Part shown: piece after piece, positions 45,635 to 53,868 of the stretch
How the letters are laid out: each line of letters begins with the position of its first letter
How positions within the stretch are numbered: position 1 is the first letter of the stretch
Source: Butyrivibrio sp. NC3005
Lineage (GTDB): Bacteria > Bacillota > Clostridia > Lachnospirales > Lachnospiraceae
NCBI RefSeq assembly: GCF_000424545.1
Contig: NZ_AUKC01000015.1
Coordinates: forward strand, 1-64,000
Direction: 5' to 3'
Length of the DNA stretch: 64,000 nt
Position numbers and translations under genes: made by a program
The notes under the pieces: generated by a model
What the model was told of the DNA's origin: nothing
Database searches by the model: none
The model's input: only the letters and a program-made list of their open reading frames with translations

Positions 45635-45652
45635 TGACTGACCATTCAGTCA
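45635..45652. promoter_or_regulatory. TetR/FadR-like palindrome upstream of the aminopeptidase gene
   Basis: TGACTGA-CCAT-TCAGTCA: perfect 7 bp arms, 4-nt centre. The layout is like sites of TetR-family regulators such as Bacillus FadR. It lies about 140 nt before the aminopeptidase start. Its regulator is not identified. Confidence 0.5.
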
Positions 45653-45671
45653 AGTGTTTTTTTAGATTTTT

Positions 45672-46103
45672 TTAAAAAATAAATCCAAATACTGTGAGAA
45701 CTATAATAAGTACCACATTTACAGTTCCCAAAAATATTCCCAAATTTGGAAACATATAAAAGATCTTGTTCTGCTTTCTGGATTGAACAGATAGAATTAT
45801 TCCTGCAATGCTATAGCAAAGTGCTTGAAACATAGCTACACCATACTTGGCATCTGCCTTACCGCCAGCTTTAAATGCTCCATTGACACTAGATGCTATA
45901 AGGAATATTCCAACAAGCCCTAACACAAAAGACAAAATACCTTTCCTAGGATGAACATGATCTGTGAAGATAAGCCGTCTTCTTTGTATTTTTTTCCAAA
46001 TCGACTGGCGTTTTTTCTTCTTTTTCTTTTTGCGATAGTGTGCTATTTCACCATCGTTTTCCCATTCGGGGGTTGGAATTCCCCTATCTACCTGCGTGTT
46101 CAA
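45672..46103 (-). CDS. Small membrane protein (DUF6142-like)
   Basis: A 143-residue protein with a soluble N-terminus, a run of ten basic residues (RKKKKKKKR, about 24-32) and three membrane helices (about 55-73, 83-103, 115-140). It resembles small Lachnospiraceae membrane proteins labelled DUF6142; I recall this rather than can show it. The likely start is TTG at 46103, overlapping the stop of the 50-residue gene by 2 nt, which implies coupled translation. No ATG start fits the reading frame upstream of the basic run. It lies in the pyrFE transcript. Confidence 0.7.
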   Translation of the reverse strand: MNTQVDRGIPTPEWENDGEIAHYRKKKKKKKRQSIWKKIQRRRLIFTDHVHPRKGILSFVLGLVGIFLIASSVNGAFKAGGKADAKYGVAMFQALCYSIAGIILSVQSRKQNKIFYMFPNLGIFLGTVNVVLIIVLTVFGFIF

Positions 46104-46252
46104 AATAAAATCTTCTTTCGGCCACTAAGAAGCTTTGCTCCGCTGATAATAAGCAATACGCCTGCAACTGTTCCACAAACAATCGATAAAATACCAAATG
46201 CAAGATTCAAAGCTCCAGAGTTACCCATCAACTTATAAGTTTTTTCTTCCAT
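46100..46252 (-). CDS. 50-residue single- or double-span membrane protein
   Basis: Reads MEEKTYKLMGNSGALNLAFG at the start, then two hydrophobic stretches (about 14-38) and a basic end (GRKKILF). The ribosome site AAAAGGAGAT lies 6 nt before the ATG. It follows pyrE by 20 bp and overlaps the next gene. Small proteins of this kind are common beside DUF6142-like genes in Lachnospiraceae, from memory. Function is unknown. Confidence 0.75.
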   Translation of the reverse strand: MEEKTYKLMGNSGALNLAFGILSIVCGTVAGVLLIISGAKLLSGRKKILF

Positions 46253-46272
46253 GCCGTAATCTCCTTTTCTTT

Positions 46273-46959
46273 TTACATTTTTACAGCGCCATACTGATTG
46301 TAGTAATCACTGATTCTGGATTTAATTTCATCATCCAATACTATTTTACCACCAATTTCACGATTATAAAGATATTCTACAACATCACTCATGGTAACAA
46401 TTGCATGTGCATCAAATCCATACTTATCATGAATTTCATCAAGAGCACTTTTATCTGTTGTAAGACCTTTCTCCTGGCGATTCAAAGAAACAATAAGCCC
46501 AACAACTTCGATATCTTCTCCCTGAGCTTTTAAGATAGGGTATGTTTCCTCTATAGACTTTCCAGAAGTTGTGACATCCTCAATAATAAGAACTCTGTCA
46601 TTTTTTTGAAGCTTGCTTCCAAGGAGAATACCTGTATCACCATGATCTTTTACTTCCTTACGATTAGCGCAATATCTGATATCCTTGCCATAGAGCTTGC
46701 TAATTGCAATACAAGTAGCAACACTAAGCGGAATTCCTTTATACGCTGGTCCAAACAATACATCAAAGTCTAGTCCAAAATTGTCATGAATTGCTTTAGC
46801 ATAGTATTCGCCAAGTTTCATAAGCTGTGTTCCTGTTACATATGCTCCTGCATTCATAAAAAATGGAGATTTTCTACCACTTTTTAAAGTAAAATCGCCA
46901 AACTTTAATACATTGCTGTCAACCATGAAACTAATAAACTCTTCTTTATAGTTTTCCAT
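46273..46959 (-). CDS. pyrE: Orotate phosphoribosyltransferase
   Basis: Makes OMP from orotate and PRPP. The 228-residue protein shows the PRPP-binding VLIIEDVTTSGKS (about 118-130), FGPAYKGIPLS (about 68) and the KEVKDHGDTG loop. The start is ATG at 46959, with AGAGG about 8 nt upstream. It follows pyrF by 16 bp. Confidence 0.96.
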   Translation of the reverse strand: MENYKEEFISFMVDSNVLKFGDFTLKSGRKSPFFMNAGAYVTGTQLMKLGEYYAKAIHDNFGLDFDVLFGPAYKGIPLSVATCIAISKLYGKDIRYCANRKEVKDHGDTGILLGSKLQKNDRVLIIEDVTTSGKSIEETYPILKAQGEDIEVVGLIVSLNRQEKGLTTDKSALDEIHDKYGFDAHAIVTMSDVVEYLYNREIGGKIVLDDEIKSRISDYYNQYGAVKM

Positions 46960-46975
46960 TATCAAACCTCTTCTC

Positions 46976-47902
46976 TTATCTATTCAAAGCATTAGAAATA
47001 TCATTTTTCATATCGATTACAGCTTTTCTTGCAGCTTCACCAATATTGTTTTCTCCGTATTGTGAATACTCTTCTTTTTGCCATGCTGCAATTATTCCTC
47101 TTGAGCTATTAACAATCGCGCCAAGACCATCTTCATTAAAGAATCCCACAAGATCCTTGCCTGTTCCGCCCTGAGCACCATAGCCTGGAACTAAAATGTA
47201 AGCATGAGGCATAACTTTTCTAAGAGCAGCTCCCATTTCAGGATATGTTGCACCTACTACACATCCAACATTTGAGTATGCGCCGTCCATAGAAGTAAGT
47301 CCCCATTCTTCAACTTTTCTGGCAACTTCTTCATAAAGAGGGATACCATTTTCAATTATACGATCCTGAAATTCTCCACTTGAAGGATTTGAAGTCTTGA
47401 CTAAGACAAAGATGCCTTTATCTTCGGCATTACAAACATCGATAAATGGCTTTACACCATCACTACCCAGATAAGGATTAACTGTAGCGAAATCCTCATT
47501 AAAACCAGTGCAACGAGTATTTCCAACCTGCACGCTTCCCAAATGTCCAAGAGCATAAGACTCTGAAGTCGAGCCAATATCTCCACGTTTAATATCTCCT
47601 ATTACAAGAAGACCTTTCCCGTGACAATAGTCAACAGTTTTCTGGAATGCAATAAGTCCCGGGATACCAAATTGCTCATACATAGCAATCTGTGGTTTAA
47701 CAGCCGGAATCAAATCATAAACACCATCAACAATCTCTTTGTTAAAATCAAAAAGAGCGTTTGCTGCTCCTTCGGCGTTTTCTCCATATTCCTTAAAGTT
47801 CTTCACTTTGATTCTCTCAGGAATCATGGAAAGCTTAGGATCAAGCCCGACCACTATAGGAGCCTGTGTTTTCTGAATTGCATTTACTAATTGCTGAATC
47901 AT
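46976..47902 (-). CDS. pyrF: Orotidine 5'-phosphate decarboxylase (class III, long form)
   Basis: Decarboxylates OMP to UMP. The 308-residue protein is the longer group with VVGLDPKLSMIP at the N-terminus, the catalytic VIGDIKRGDIGST (about 95-107), SNVGCVVGATYP (about 215) and VPGYGAQGGTG (about 245). The ATG has no ribosome site at normal distance; the only good one (AGGAAAGGA) is 33 nt upstream with a hairpin between. An in-frame TAG just upstream rules out an earlier start. Confidence 0.96.
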   Translation of the reverse strand: MIQQLVNAIQKTQAPIVVGLDPKLSMIPERIKVKNFKEYGENAEGAANALFDFNKEIVDGVYDLIPAVKPQIAMYEQFGIPGLIAFQKTVDYCHGKGLLVIGDIKRGDIGSTSESYALGHLGSVQVGNTRCTGFNEDFATVNPYLGSDGVKPFIDVCNAEDKGIFVLVKTSNPSSGEFQDRIIENGIPLYEEVARKVEEWGLTSMDGAYSNVGCVVGATYPEMGAALRKVMPHAYILVPGYGAQGGTGKDLVGFFNEDGLGAIVNSSRGIIAAWQKEEYSQYGENNIGEAARKAVIDMKNDISNALNR

Positions 47903-47944
47903 GCGGTTGTACTGCTATTAAAAAATAATAGCTTTTCCTTTCCT
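47903..47944 (-). promoter_or_regulatory. Unusual pyrF leader: distant SD and hairpin
   Basis: On the minus strand AGGAAAGGA (47944-47936), then a perfect 7 bp hairpin GCTATTA-TTTTT-TAATAGC (47932-47914), then 11 nt to the ATG. The hairpin may shorten the gap or set expression. Confidence 0.6.
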
Positions 47945-48122
47945 AGATTATGATATGATGTTGGCATTTGCCATACAAACACTGGGAAAAGTCTAGAAAT
48001 TATAGTAAATCAGACGTTCCCAATTGTTTATTAAATTGCCAAATGGCTTTGACCATGAAGCAATTCTATATCATATTATCATAATTTTAGAAAAATAGAA
48101 CTCCCAAAAATTTTTTAATTTA

Positions 48123-48677
48123 TCAAACGCTGTTAAGCGATATTACCATCTCTGCTGCTTCTACAATTCCGGTACCAGAATCCATAGAACACTTCTGCAA
48201 ATACTTGTGAGCCTGTGGTTCTGTCATATTATGCCTTTCCATTAGAAGTTCTTTTGCCTTATTGATTGTCTCCTGCTCTTTGGGACTTCGCCCTGCTTTT
48301 TTCTTTTCCTTTAACTTCTTCCTGCGGTTATACAATTCTCCTAGCATCATGGTGATTGTGGATGCCAGTACATCCCCCTGAAGGGGGGTTGCAAGAGTCA
48401 TGGCATTTCCGGCAAGCTCTATTCCGTCAAGCCTTGCCGGAGAAGCAACAACAAGCATTTGAAAATATGATGGTATATACTCTGACAATTCTTCGCATAG
48501 CATGTCACTTAATCTATAACCACAAACAAGAACACCGTTTCCAAGATTTTCCATGGCTTCAAGAGCCTGAGCTCCTGACGTACAGATAGCAGAAACATCT
48601 ATGCCTTTTCTCATCAAAACTTTTTTAAAATTTGCAGCATCTGTCTCTTTAGCAAATGCAATAATAACATTCTGCAT
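48123..48677 (-). CDS. ANTAR-domain response-regulator-like antiterminator
   Basis: A 184-residue protein. Residues 1-115 form a receiver-like domain, but the usual acidic pair and phosphoacceptor Asp are missing (VLVCGYRLSD where a receiver has its Asp), so it is probably not phosphorylated. A coiled coil (KLKEKKK) leads to a C-terminal ANTAR RNA-binding domain (about 130-180: KAKELLMERHNMTEPQAHKYLQ). ANTAR proteins bind paired RNA hairpins and prevent termination. It lies 32 bp downstream of glnA, whose leader carries a terminator. Such glnA-nitR pairs are known in clostridia. Confidence 0.9.
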   Translation of the reverse strand: MQNVIIAFAKETDAANFKKVLMRKGIDVSAICTSGAQALEAMENLGNGVLVCGYRLSDMLCEELSEYIPSYFQMLVVASPARLDGIELAGNAMTLATPLQGDVLASTITMMLGELYNRRKKLKEKKKAGRSPKEQETINKAKELLMERHNMTEPQAHKYLQKCSMDSGTGIVEAAEMVISLNSV

Positions 48678-48709
48678 TTAGGAAAACCCCGACTTTCCCA
48701 ATCTATAAA

Positions 48710-50029
48710 TCAATACTTACCAAGATACTCTTTCATTTCCCATTGAGTTACGCAGCTTCTGAACTCTTTCCACTCTCTAAGCTTAGCATCCAGATACTTG
48801 TTATAAACATTTTGGCCAAGAACACTCTTTACAAATTCATTACTCTTGTAACTTTCTATTGCTTCTCCAAGGGTTTGAGGAAGTGTTCTTATGTCCTCTT
48901 TTTCTGCATCAAGCATTTGTATTTCTTTAGGCGGCATAATCTTTTTGTTTATTCCGTCAAGTCCAGCAGCTATGCATAAAGCTATAGCAAGATATGGGTT
49001 ACAGGTTGCATCAGGATTTCTAAGTTCAATCGTTGTCTTCTTTTCTCTGGTGAAAGGAATACGAATAAGAGAAGTATGGTTGGCACTTGATGCTGTCCAT
49101 GACATATTTACAGGTGCATCATATCCTGGAACAAGTCTCTTATAGGAATTAACCAGCGGATTTGTAACAAGAGATATCTCTTTCATGTGTTCCAAAAGTC
49201 CGCCTATAAAATAATATGCTTCTTCTGAAAGGCCTCGATTATCACTGGCATCTGTAAAAATATTGTTTCCTTTATCATCAAAAGCAAGAATTCCAATATG
49301 CATTCCAGAACCATTGACTCCCTCAGAAGGCTTTGGCATAAATGTCGCATAATAACCGTGTTTTCTGGCAATTGTCTTAACCGCCATCTTGAAAGTCTGA
49401 ATCATATCAGCGATATGACCTGCTTCATCTGCTGCAAAATCAATCTCATGTTGCTGAGGTGCGATTTCATGATGAGATGATAGAATATTGAAATTCATAT
49501 CTTCAAGATTTAATATAATATCTCTTCTGACATTTTCTCCCATATCTGCTGGTGCCACATCAAAATATCCTGCTTTTTCCTTAGTTGAAGGGACTGGATT
49601 CCCATCATCATCGCATCCAAAAAGGAAAAATTCCAATTCTGGAACAATTTTAAAATACATATTCTTTGAAGCGGCATCTTCCAAAACTTTTTTCAGAACA
49701 TATCTTGGGTCACCATCAAAGGGCTTTCTATCCATTGTATATATGTCACAGAACATTCTGGCTACTTTCCCTGACTGTGGTCTCCATGGATAAATTTCAA
49801 ATGTATCCATATCAGGATAAAGATACATTTCACTTTCGTTTGTTCTGACAAACCCCTCTACAGCAGAACCATCAAAAGTCAATTCATGATCAAGTGCCAT
49901 TGCAAGCTGAGATGGAGTAATTGCTATATTCTTAGGTGTTCCAAAAATATCGCAAAACTGAAGTCTGATGAATGCAACATCTTCCTCCTCTACCATATTA
50001 AAAATATCTTCTCTTGTGTACTTTGACAT
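48710..50029 (-). CDS. glnA: Glutamine synthetase, type I
   Basis: Makes glutamine from glutamate, ammonia and ATP; main ammonia assimilation enzyme. The 439-residue protein is the short GSI-alpha form typical of Firmicutes. It shows FDGSAVEGF (about 52-60), the metal-binding VPELEFFLF, HHEIAPQQHEIDF (about 180-192), PSEGVNGSGMHIG and the ELRNPD motif. The Tyr loop for adenylylation of GSI-beta is not expected in this form. The leader has a promoter and a terminator 23 nt before the start codon. The ribosome site is GGGAGAG. Confidence 0.97.
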   Translation of the reverse strand: MSKYTREDIFNMVEEEDVAFIRLQFCDIFGTPKNIAITPSQLAMALDHELTFDGSAVEGFVRTNESEMYLYPDMDTFEIYPWRPQSGKVARMFCDIYTMDRKPFDGDPRYVLKKVLEDAASKNMYFKIVPELEFFLFGCDDDGNPVPSTKEKAGYFDVAPADMGENVRRDIILNLEDMNFNILSSHHEIAPQQHEIDFAADEAGHIADMIQTFKMAVKTIARKHGYYATFMPKPSEGVNGSGMHIGILAFDDKGNNIFTDASDNRGLSEEAYYFIGGLLEHMKEISLVTNPLVNSYKRLVPGYDAPVNMSWTASSANHTSLIRIPFTREKKTTIELRNPDATCNPYLAIALCIAAGLDGINKKIMPPKEIQMLDAEKEDIRTLPQTLGEAIESYKSNEFVKSVLGQNVYNKYLDAKLREWKEFRSCVTQWEMKEYLGKY

Positions 50030-50051
50030 AATACTCTCCCATTAGTTTTTA

Positions 50052-50106
50052 TAATAAAAAAGGCAAAGCTACCGTTAATGAAAATATCATTTCGGCACCT
50101 TTGCCT
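50052..50106 (-). terminator. Intrinsic terminator in the glnA leader (attenuator)
   Basis: On the minus strand AGGCAAAG / CTTTGCCT followed by TTTTTTATT, with an inner CCG / CGG stem. An alternative hairpin GGC-AAAGGT-GCC (50094-50105) uses the left arm. Its six-base loop has A at 1 and G at 4, as in ANTAR targets. The two folds exclude each other. The partner first hairpin is not clear. Confidence 0.7.
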
Positions 50107-50136
50107 GCTTATTGCAAGATTTATAAACACATCACT

Positions 50137-50165
50137 ATTCTAAATGCTTATCATTTATTTTGCAA
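50137..50165 (-). promoter_or_regulatory. glnA promoter
   Basis: TTGCAA, 17-nt spacer, TAGAAT on the minus strand. Transcripts would start about 100 nt before the ATG and contain the leader terminator. Confidence 0.65.
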
Positions 50166-50307
50166 GTTTTTTTGAAATTTTTGATACCATTTTGCCGGCA
50201 AATCCCAAAATCACCATAAAAAACCCAATTCCATCATTTTTTCGCCCGCTGCATAATTAGCTGCATATTGTATCTTCATTTGCTACCATAAGTAATAGTT
50301 GCTATAA

Positions 50308-50538
50308 TTACAGCACTGTGCAACTGTTTCTTTCCGGTCTATCATCATTCATTACATAATGAGCATTGAATTCCATATTAATGTCTCTTAATTCTCTTTT
50401 TCCATCAATATAATCCTGATACATATCAGCAAGACCTGATGCGCAACCATCACAACTTCCAAGCATGTTTCCAAGAGACTCTTCAACTATTTTTTCTCGT
50501 TCTTCTTTTGTTGTATCTTTTATCAAATATCCTGACAT
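50308..50538 (-). CDS. Conserved 76-residue protein of unknown function
   Basis: A small soluble protein: SGYLIKDTTKEEREKIVEES at the start, a CDGCASG cysteine pair near 30, and YQDYIDGKRELRDINMEF. I recall close relatives across Lachnospiraceae that are sometimes wrongly labelled purine biosynthesis protein PurH; it is far too short for PurH. The cysteine pair could bind metal or be redox active. The ribosome site AAAGGTGA lies about 10 nt upstream. It follows the histidine kinase by 57 bp and may be co-transcribed. Confidence 0.75.
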   Translation of the reverse strand: MSGYLIKDTTKEEREKIVEESLGNMLGSCDGCASGLADMYQDYIDGKRELRDINMEFNAHYVMNDDRPERNSCTVL

Positions 50539-50595
50539 TTATTTTTCTTTCACCTTTTCCTATTTTTTTCACATCTTTATCATGTTATCACAATT

Positions 50596-53500
50596 TCACT
50601 CAAATATCTTCTTTAAATTTTGCAATATATCATTTATATTGGCCATGTCACCAAGTTCGGCAGATTTCTTTATCTTTGTTATAAAACTCTGAGTTACTTT
50701 GTCCATTCTATAATCATTAAGTGAATCCATAACACTTATTATACTGTCAAAATCAAATACACTGGCAAATTCATCTGCATATTCAATTGCTTCTTTAATC
50801 TGTTTACATGAAATGCACTCTTTTCCATCTTCCATGCCACTATTAGAATCTTCGCTGCATGTTTCAAACAAAGAAAATCTATCCAGAAAACTGCGATAAA
50901 ACTCTATTAAAGCTTTAGCTTTTTCCTTCATTATATCTGTTTCTTGATTTTCTCCAAGATTTTCAACTTCTTCTGCATTTTTAGATAATTCTATTGCTCC
51001 AATAAGTCTAGCGCTTGACTTAAGTGCATGTGCCTGGATTGTTAACAATTTAAAGTCTTCGCTTTCAAGACTTCTCTCCATATCAGAAGCTTTAGCATCA
51101 ATCTCTTCTATAAATTCTGGAATGATGATAGAAAGAACACTTTCACCACCACTATTATCAATAGCTGCATTAACATCTATTCCTTCAACCTGCGATAGCT
51201 TTCGTGTAAAATCTTCTTCCTTTTCCTCTACATCGACAAAACGACTGACTTTTTCTTCTGGAATGTATTCTTCAAGCATCTGCTCTAAAAGTGATGACCG
51301 CACAGGTTTTGACATGTAATCATTAAAACCTTTACTAATATAATTTTCTCTTGCACCTGCAATAGCATTAGCTGTAAGTGCTATTATCGGAGTATCATAA
51401 TTAGGGTTTTCCGTTTGAGGAATTTTCTTAATCTCCATAAGAGTTTCAATTCCATCCATTTCAGGCATCATATGATCTAAAAAAATAATGTCATATTTCG
51501 TCTTTTTTATCATATCAATTGCTTCTTTTCCACTTTGAGCAGTATCTATATTTACCAGTGTCTTTCTTAGAAGTTCTTTCATTACTGTAAGATTAATCTG
51601 TGTATCGTCCACTACCAGTATTTTGGCTTCTTCTGCATGGAAGCTTTCCTGATACTTAGAGCCAAGCTTATGTTCTTCTTCCATCTCGAAATGCATTTGG
51701 CCAACACCTTCCCACTTTATAACCTTCTGCGGCAAAACAAGTTTGAGTATTGTACCGTTTTCCTTTGTTTTTTCAAGACTCCCATAAGCGCCCATTAATT
51801 CCATAACTTTTTTTATTACCCCAAGATTTAATCCAATTTCCTGAACCAGAACATCTCCTTCATCGTCTCCACTTAATTCCCCAAGACGAAATACATGCTT
51901 TAACTCTTCAGGTGAACGGTAAATTGCCTTTCCTCCAAACTCTATTTTCAGAATAATCTCATCTTCTTTATTTTCATCTTTGGAATACGAAATTCTAAAC
52001 ATGAGATTTCCTTCATCATTAGAATATCTTACTCCTGTATTAATAATACTAAACAGCATCTGCTTGATACGAGGCGAATCACCACACAGAAGATGCGGGA
52101 TATTTTCATCTATTTCAATATCAAGATTAATATTTTTTTCTCTTATTCCATGCAAAATTTTGCTGAATACATCACCTAAAATCTGACTAAGCTCATATTC
52201 AACATTTTTTATCTCCAAATTTCCTTTTTCAAGTCTTGAATAATCTAAAATATCATTGATAAGAGAAAGCATATACTCAGATGACATAGCTATTCCACTT
52301 GCATATTCCTGAGTAGCTTTTTCTTTCGAAGTTCTTCGTATTATCTCTGTAAGACCTACTATGGAATTTATTGGTGTACGGATTTCATGTGACATATTAG
52401 ATAAGATGATAGTCTTTGTCTCATTTCTAACATGGCTCACTCGAAGATCTTCCTGTAATTTTTGATTTTTTTTAAGCTCATCAACATATGCAATAGAAGC
52501 TTCTTCTGCCTGAAGAGAAGCTTCAAAAATATCATCAACTTCTGTACCTGTTTTTATATTAAGATCATGAAGCATAATGCCATTATCTAGCAGTTTATCC
52601 TGATTTTTTTGACTTAAAGCAAAGTTTTTTTCTGCAAGCGCAATCATTGATAATGGTGTAACTACAATAGTCCTTAGATAGAGATTAAGAAAAACTCCAA
52701 GAGGAAGTACTGCTGTTAAAATCAGCAAAAAAAGCTTTAGTTCAATTGATATAAGATATGCTGCGGGTGTAATAGGTGCAACATACTCTGGATTTTTGGT
52801 GTAGGTAGATAAATTGTAACTTATAGGTCTTTTTGAATAATCTTTATCATCTTCATCACCTGCACCCATATAACTGTTAAAAACGTCTCTTGAATGTCTT
52901 GCTAGATATGGAGATACAGAACCAATCGTATATTGAATATTTACAGCCGTTGCAACTCCTATAAGTGCTACAGCCATCATCATTATGATGACGATTTTTT
53001 TACCAAGCCGCGAAGTTTCATGAATTACACGATTATCTCTAAAGTAGAATTTTCCCATGGGAATATATGCAAGAATTTTATCTTTTGAATATTTAAATAC
53101 AGCAAACGGGACAAGGCATCCGCAAAAAGCGCACAAAAATCCGCTACAAAAAAATCCCAAATACGTCATAAACGATGCTTTAAATACAGGAATCATAGTA
53201 AGTCTATTAATTATAAAAAATCTTGCACATCCTCCAATCAAGCTTAAATAGGCTGAGAGATAAATAAGCTTTTTAATTTCCAGAAACCATCGTCTTTTGT
53301 TGACGATACCCACGATTATCGCCATGAGCATATACAGCATTATAAAATACAGATTTCCTTTACTAATAAACATTTCCTGATAGAATCCAACTGCCACAGC
53401 CAGTACAAAACCAGAAAAGTAGCCCGAAAAAGCTACAAAAGGAACCATCAGCATATCCTGTATAGGTATTTCGATATCAATACCATTAATCGAAATTCCG

Positions 53501-53637
53501 GTATAGGTACTAGAAATATTGATATATAAAAGGAATGCAAATATTATAAGCACTGCCTGAACTACCAATCTAGCATAAAACCTATAGCTTTTCTCGTTTT
53601 TAGCTATCATAAATCTGTTTTCGAGATTTGTTATCAT
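50596..53637 (-). CDS. Hybrid sensor histidine kinase with receiver and Hpt domains
   Basis: A 1013-residue membrane phosphorelay protein. The N-terminus has about eight membrane helices with an extracytoplasmic loop (about 235-295). Then come a HisKA domain (SHEIRTPIN, His near 418), an HATPase-like domain (about 520-650), a receiver (about 675-790, with VVDD, LDHMMPEMDG, ALTANA and SKPV all intact) and an Hpt domain (His in AHALKSSARLIG, about 865). The tail has CISC and helices. The HATPase is degraded: the DxGxG box reads EFGGK, though GLNLGVIKKVMELMG is kept. It is divergent from a chemoreceptor. Signal and output are unknown. Confidence 0.88.
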   Translation of the reverse strand: MITNLENRFMIAKNEKSYRFYARLVVQAVLIIFAFLLYINISSTYTGISINGIDIEIPIQDMLMVPFVAFSGYFSGFVLAVAVGFYQEMFISKGNLYFIMLYMLMAIIVGIVNKRRWFLEIKKLIYLSAYLSLIGGCARFFIINRLTMIPVFKASFMTYLGFFCSGFLCAFCGCLVPFAVFKYSKDKILAYIPMGKFYFRDNRVIHETSRLGKKIVIIMMMAVALIGVATAVNIQYTIGSVSPYLARHSRDVFNSYMGAGDEDDKDYSKRPISYNLSTYTKNPEYVAPITPAAYLISIELKLFLLILTAVLPLGVFLNLYLRTIVVTPLSMIALAEKNFALSQKNQDKLLDNGIMLHDLNIKTGTEVDDIFEASLQAEEASIAYVDELKKNQKLQEDLRVSHVRNETKTIILSNMSHEIRTPINSIVGLTEIIRRTSKEKATQEYASGIAMSSEYMLSLINDILDYSRLEKGNLEIKNVEYELSQILGDVFSKILHGIREKNINLDIEIDENIPHLLCGDSPRIKQMLFSIINTGVRYSNDEGNLMFRISYSKDENKEDEIILKIEFGGKAIYRSPEELKHVFRLGELSGDDEGDVLVQEIGLNLGVIKKVMELMGAYGSLEKTKENGTILKLVLPQKVIKWEGVGQMHFEMEEEHKLGSKYQESFHAEEAKILVVDDTQINLTVMKELLRKTLVNIDTAQSGKEAIDMIKKTKYDIIFLDHMMPEMDGIETLMEIKKIPQTENPNYDTPIIALTANAIAGARENYISKGFNDYMSKPVRSSLLEQMLEEYIPEEKVSRFVDVEEKEEDFTRKLSQVEGIDVNAAIDNSGGESVLSIIIPEFIEEIDAKASDMERSLESEDFKLLTIQAHALKSSARLIGAIELSKNAEEVENLGENQETDIMKEKAKALIEFYRSFLDRFSLFETCSEDSNSGMEDGKECISCKQIKEAIEYADEFASVFDFDSIISVMDSLNDYRMDKVTQSFITKIKKSAELGDMANINDILQNLKKIFE

Positions 53638-53732
53638 TTATTTTTCCTAATTTCTTTCTTTATTCTTCTGCTTTTTGCATTATGGAAATACAATATACAA
53701 TTAGCTGTTTCACAGTTATTTTCAAAAAATCC

Positions 53733-53760
53733 TAACTTCATCTTTTAATATTGCCGATTA
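53733..53760 (+). promoter_or_regulatory. Candidate sigma-28 (SigD-type) promoter of the chemoreceptor
   Basis: TAAC, 16 nt, GCCGATTA. The flagellar sigma consensus is TAAA-N15-GCCGATAA. It is about 110 nt before the start of a chemoreceptor, the class of gene this sigma factor serves. Confidence 0.55.
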
Positions 53761-53868
53761 TATGTTTGTCAGAAGTTTTTCTTTTTCTTTTACAAAAATA
53801 TTATCGGTTTATTTTCTATATTATTTATGCAATAACCCGTGTCTACGAAGCAAAGAAAGGAAATGACT

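Noticed and set aside
45990-46040. Poly-lysine stretch in the 143-residue protein as a frameshift artefact
   Set aside because: The frame is open and leads into well-formed membrane helices, so the basic run looks real, although its A-rich codons could cause slippage.
50094-50130. A complete pair of ANTAR hairpins in the glnA leader
   Set aside because: One A1-G4 hexaloop fits, but the upstream CTTGC-AATAA-GCAGG hairpin has a five-base loop and overlaps it, so the pair is not claimed.
50308-50538. PurH-related purine protein
   Set aside because: 76 residues with no similarity to PurH motifs; kept as unknown.
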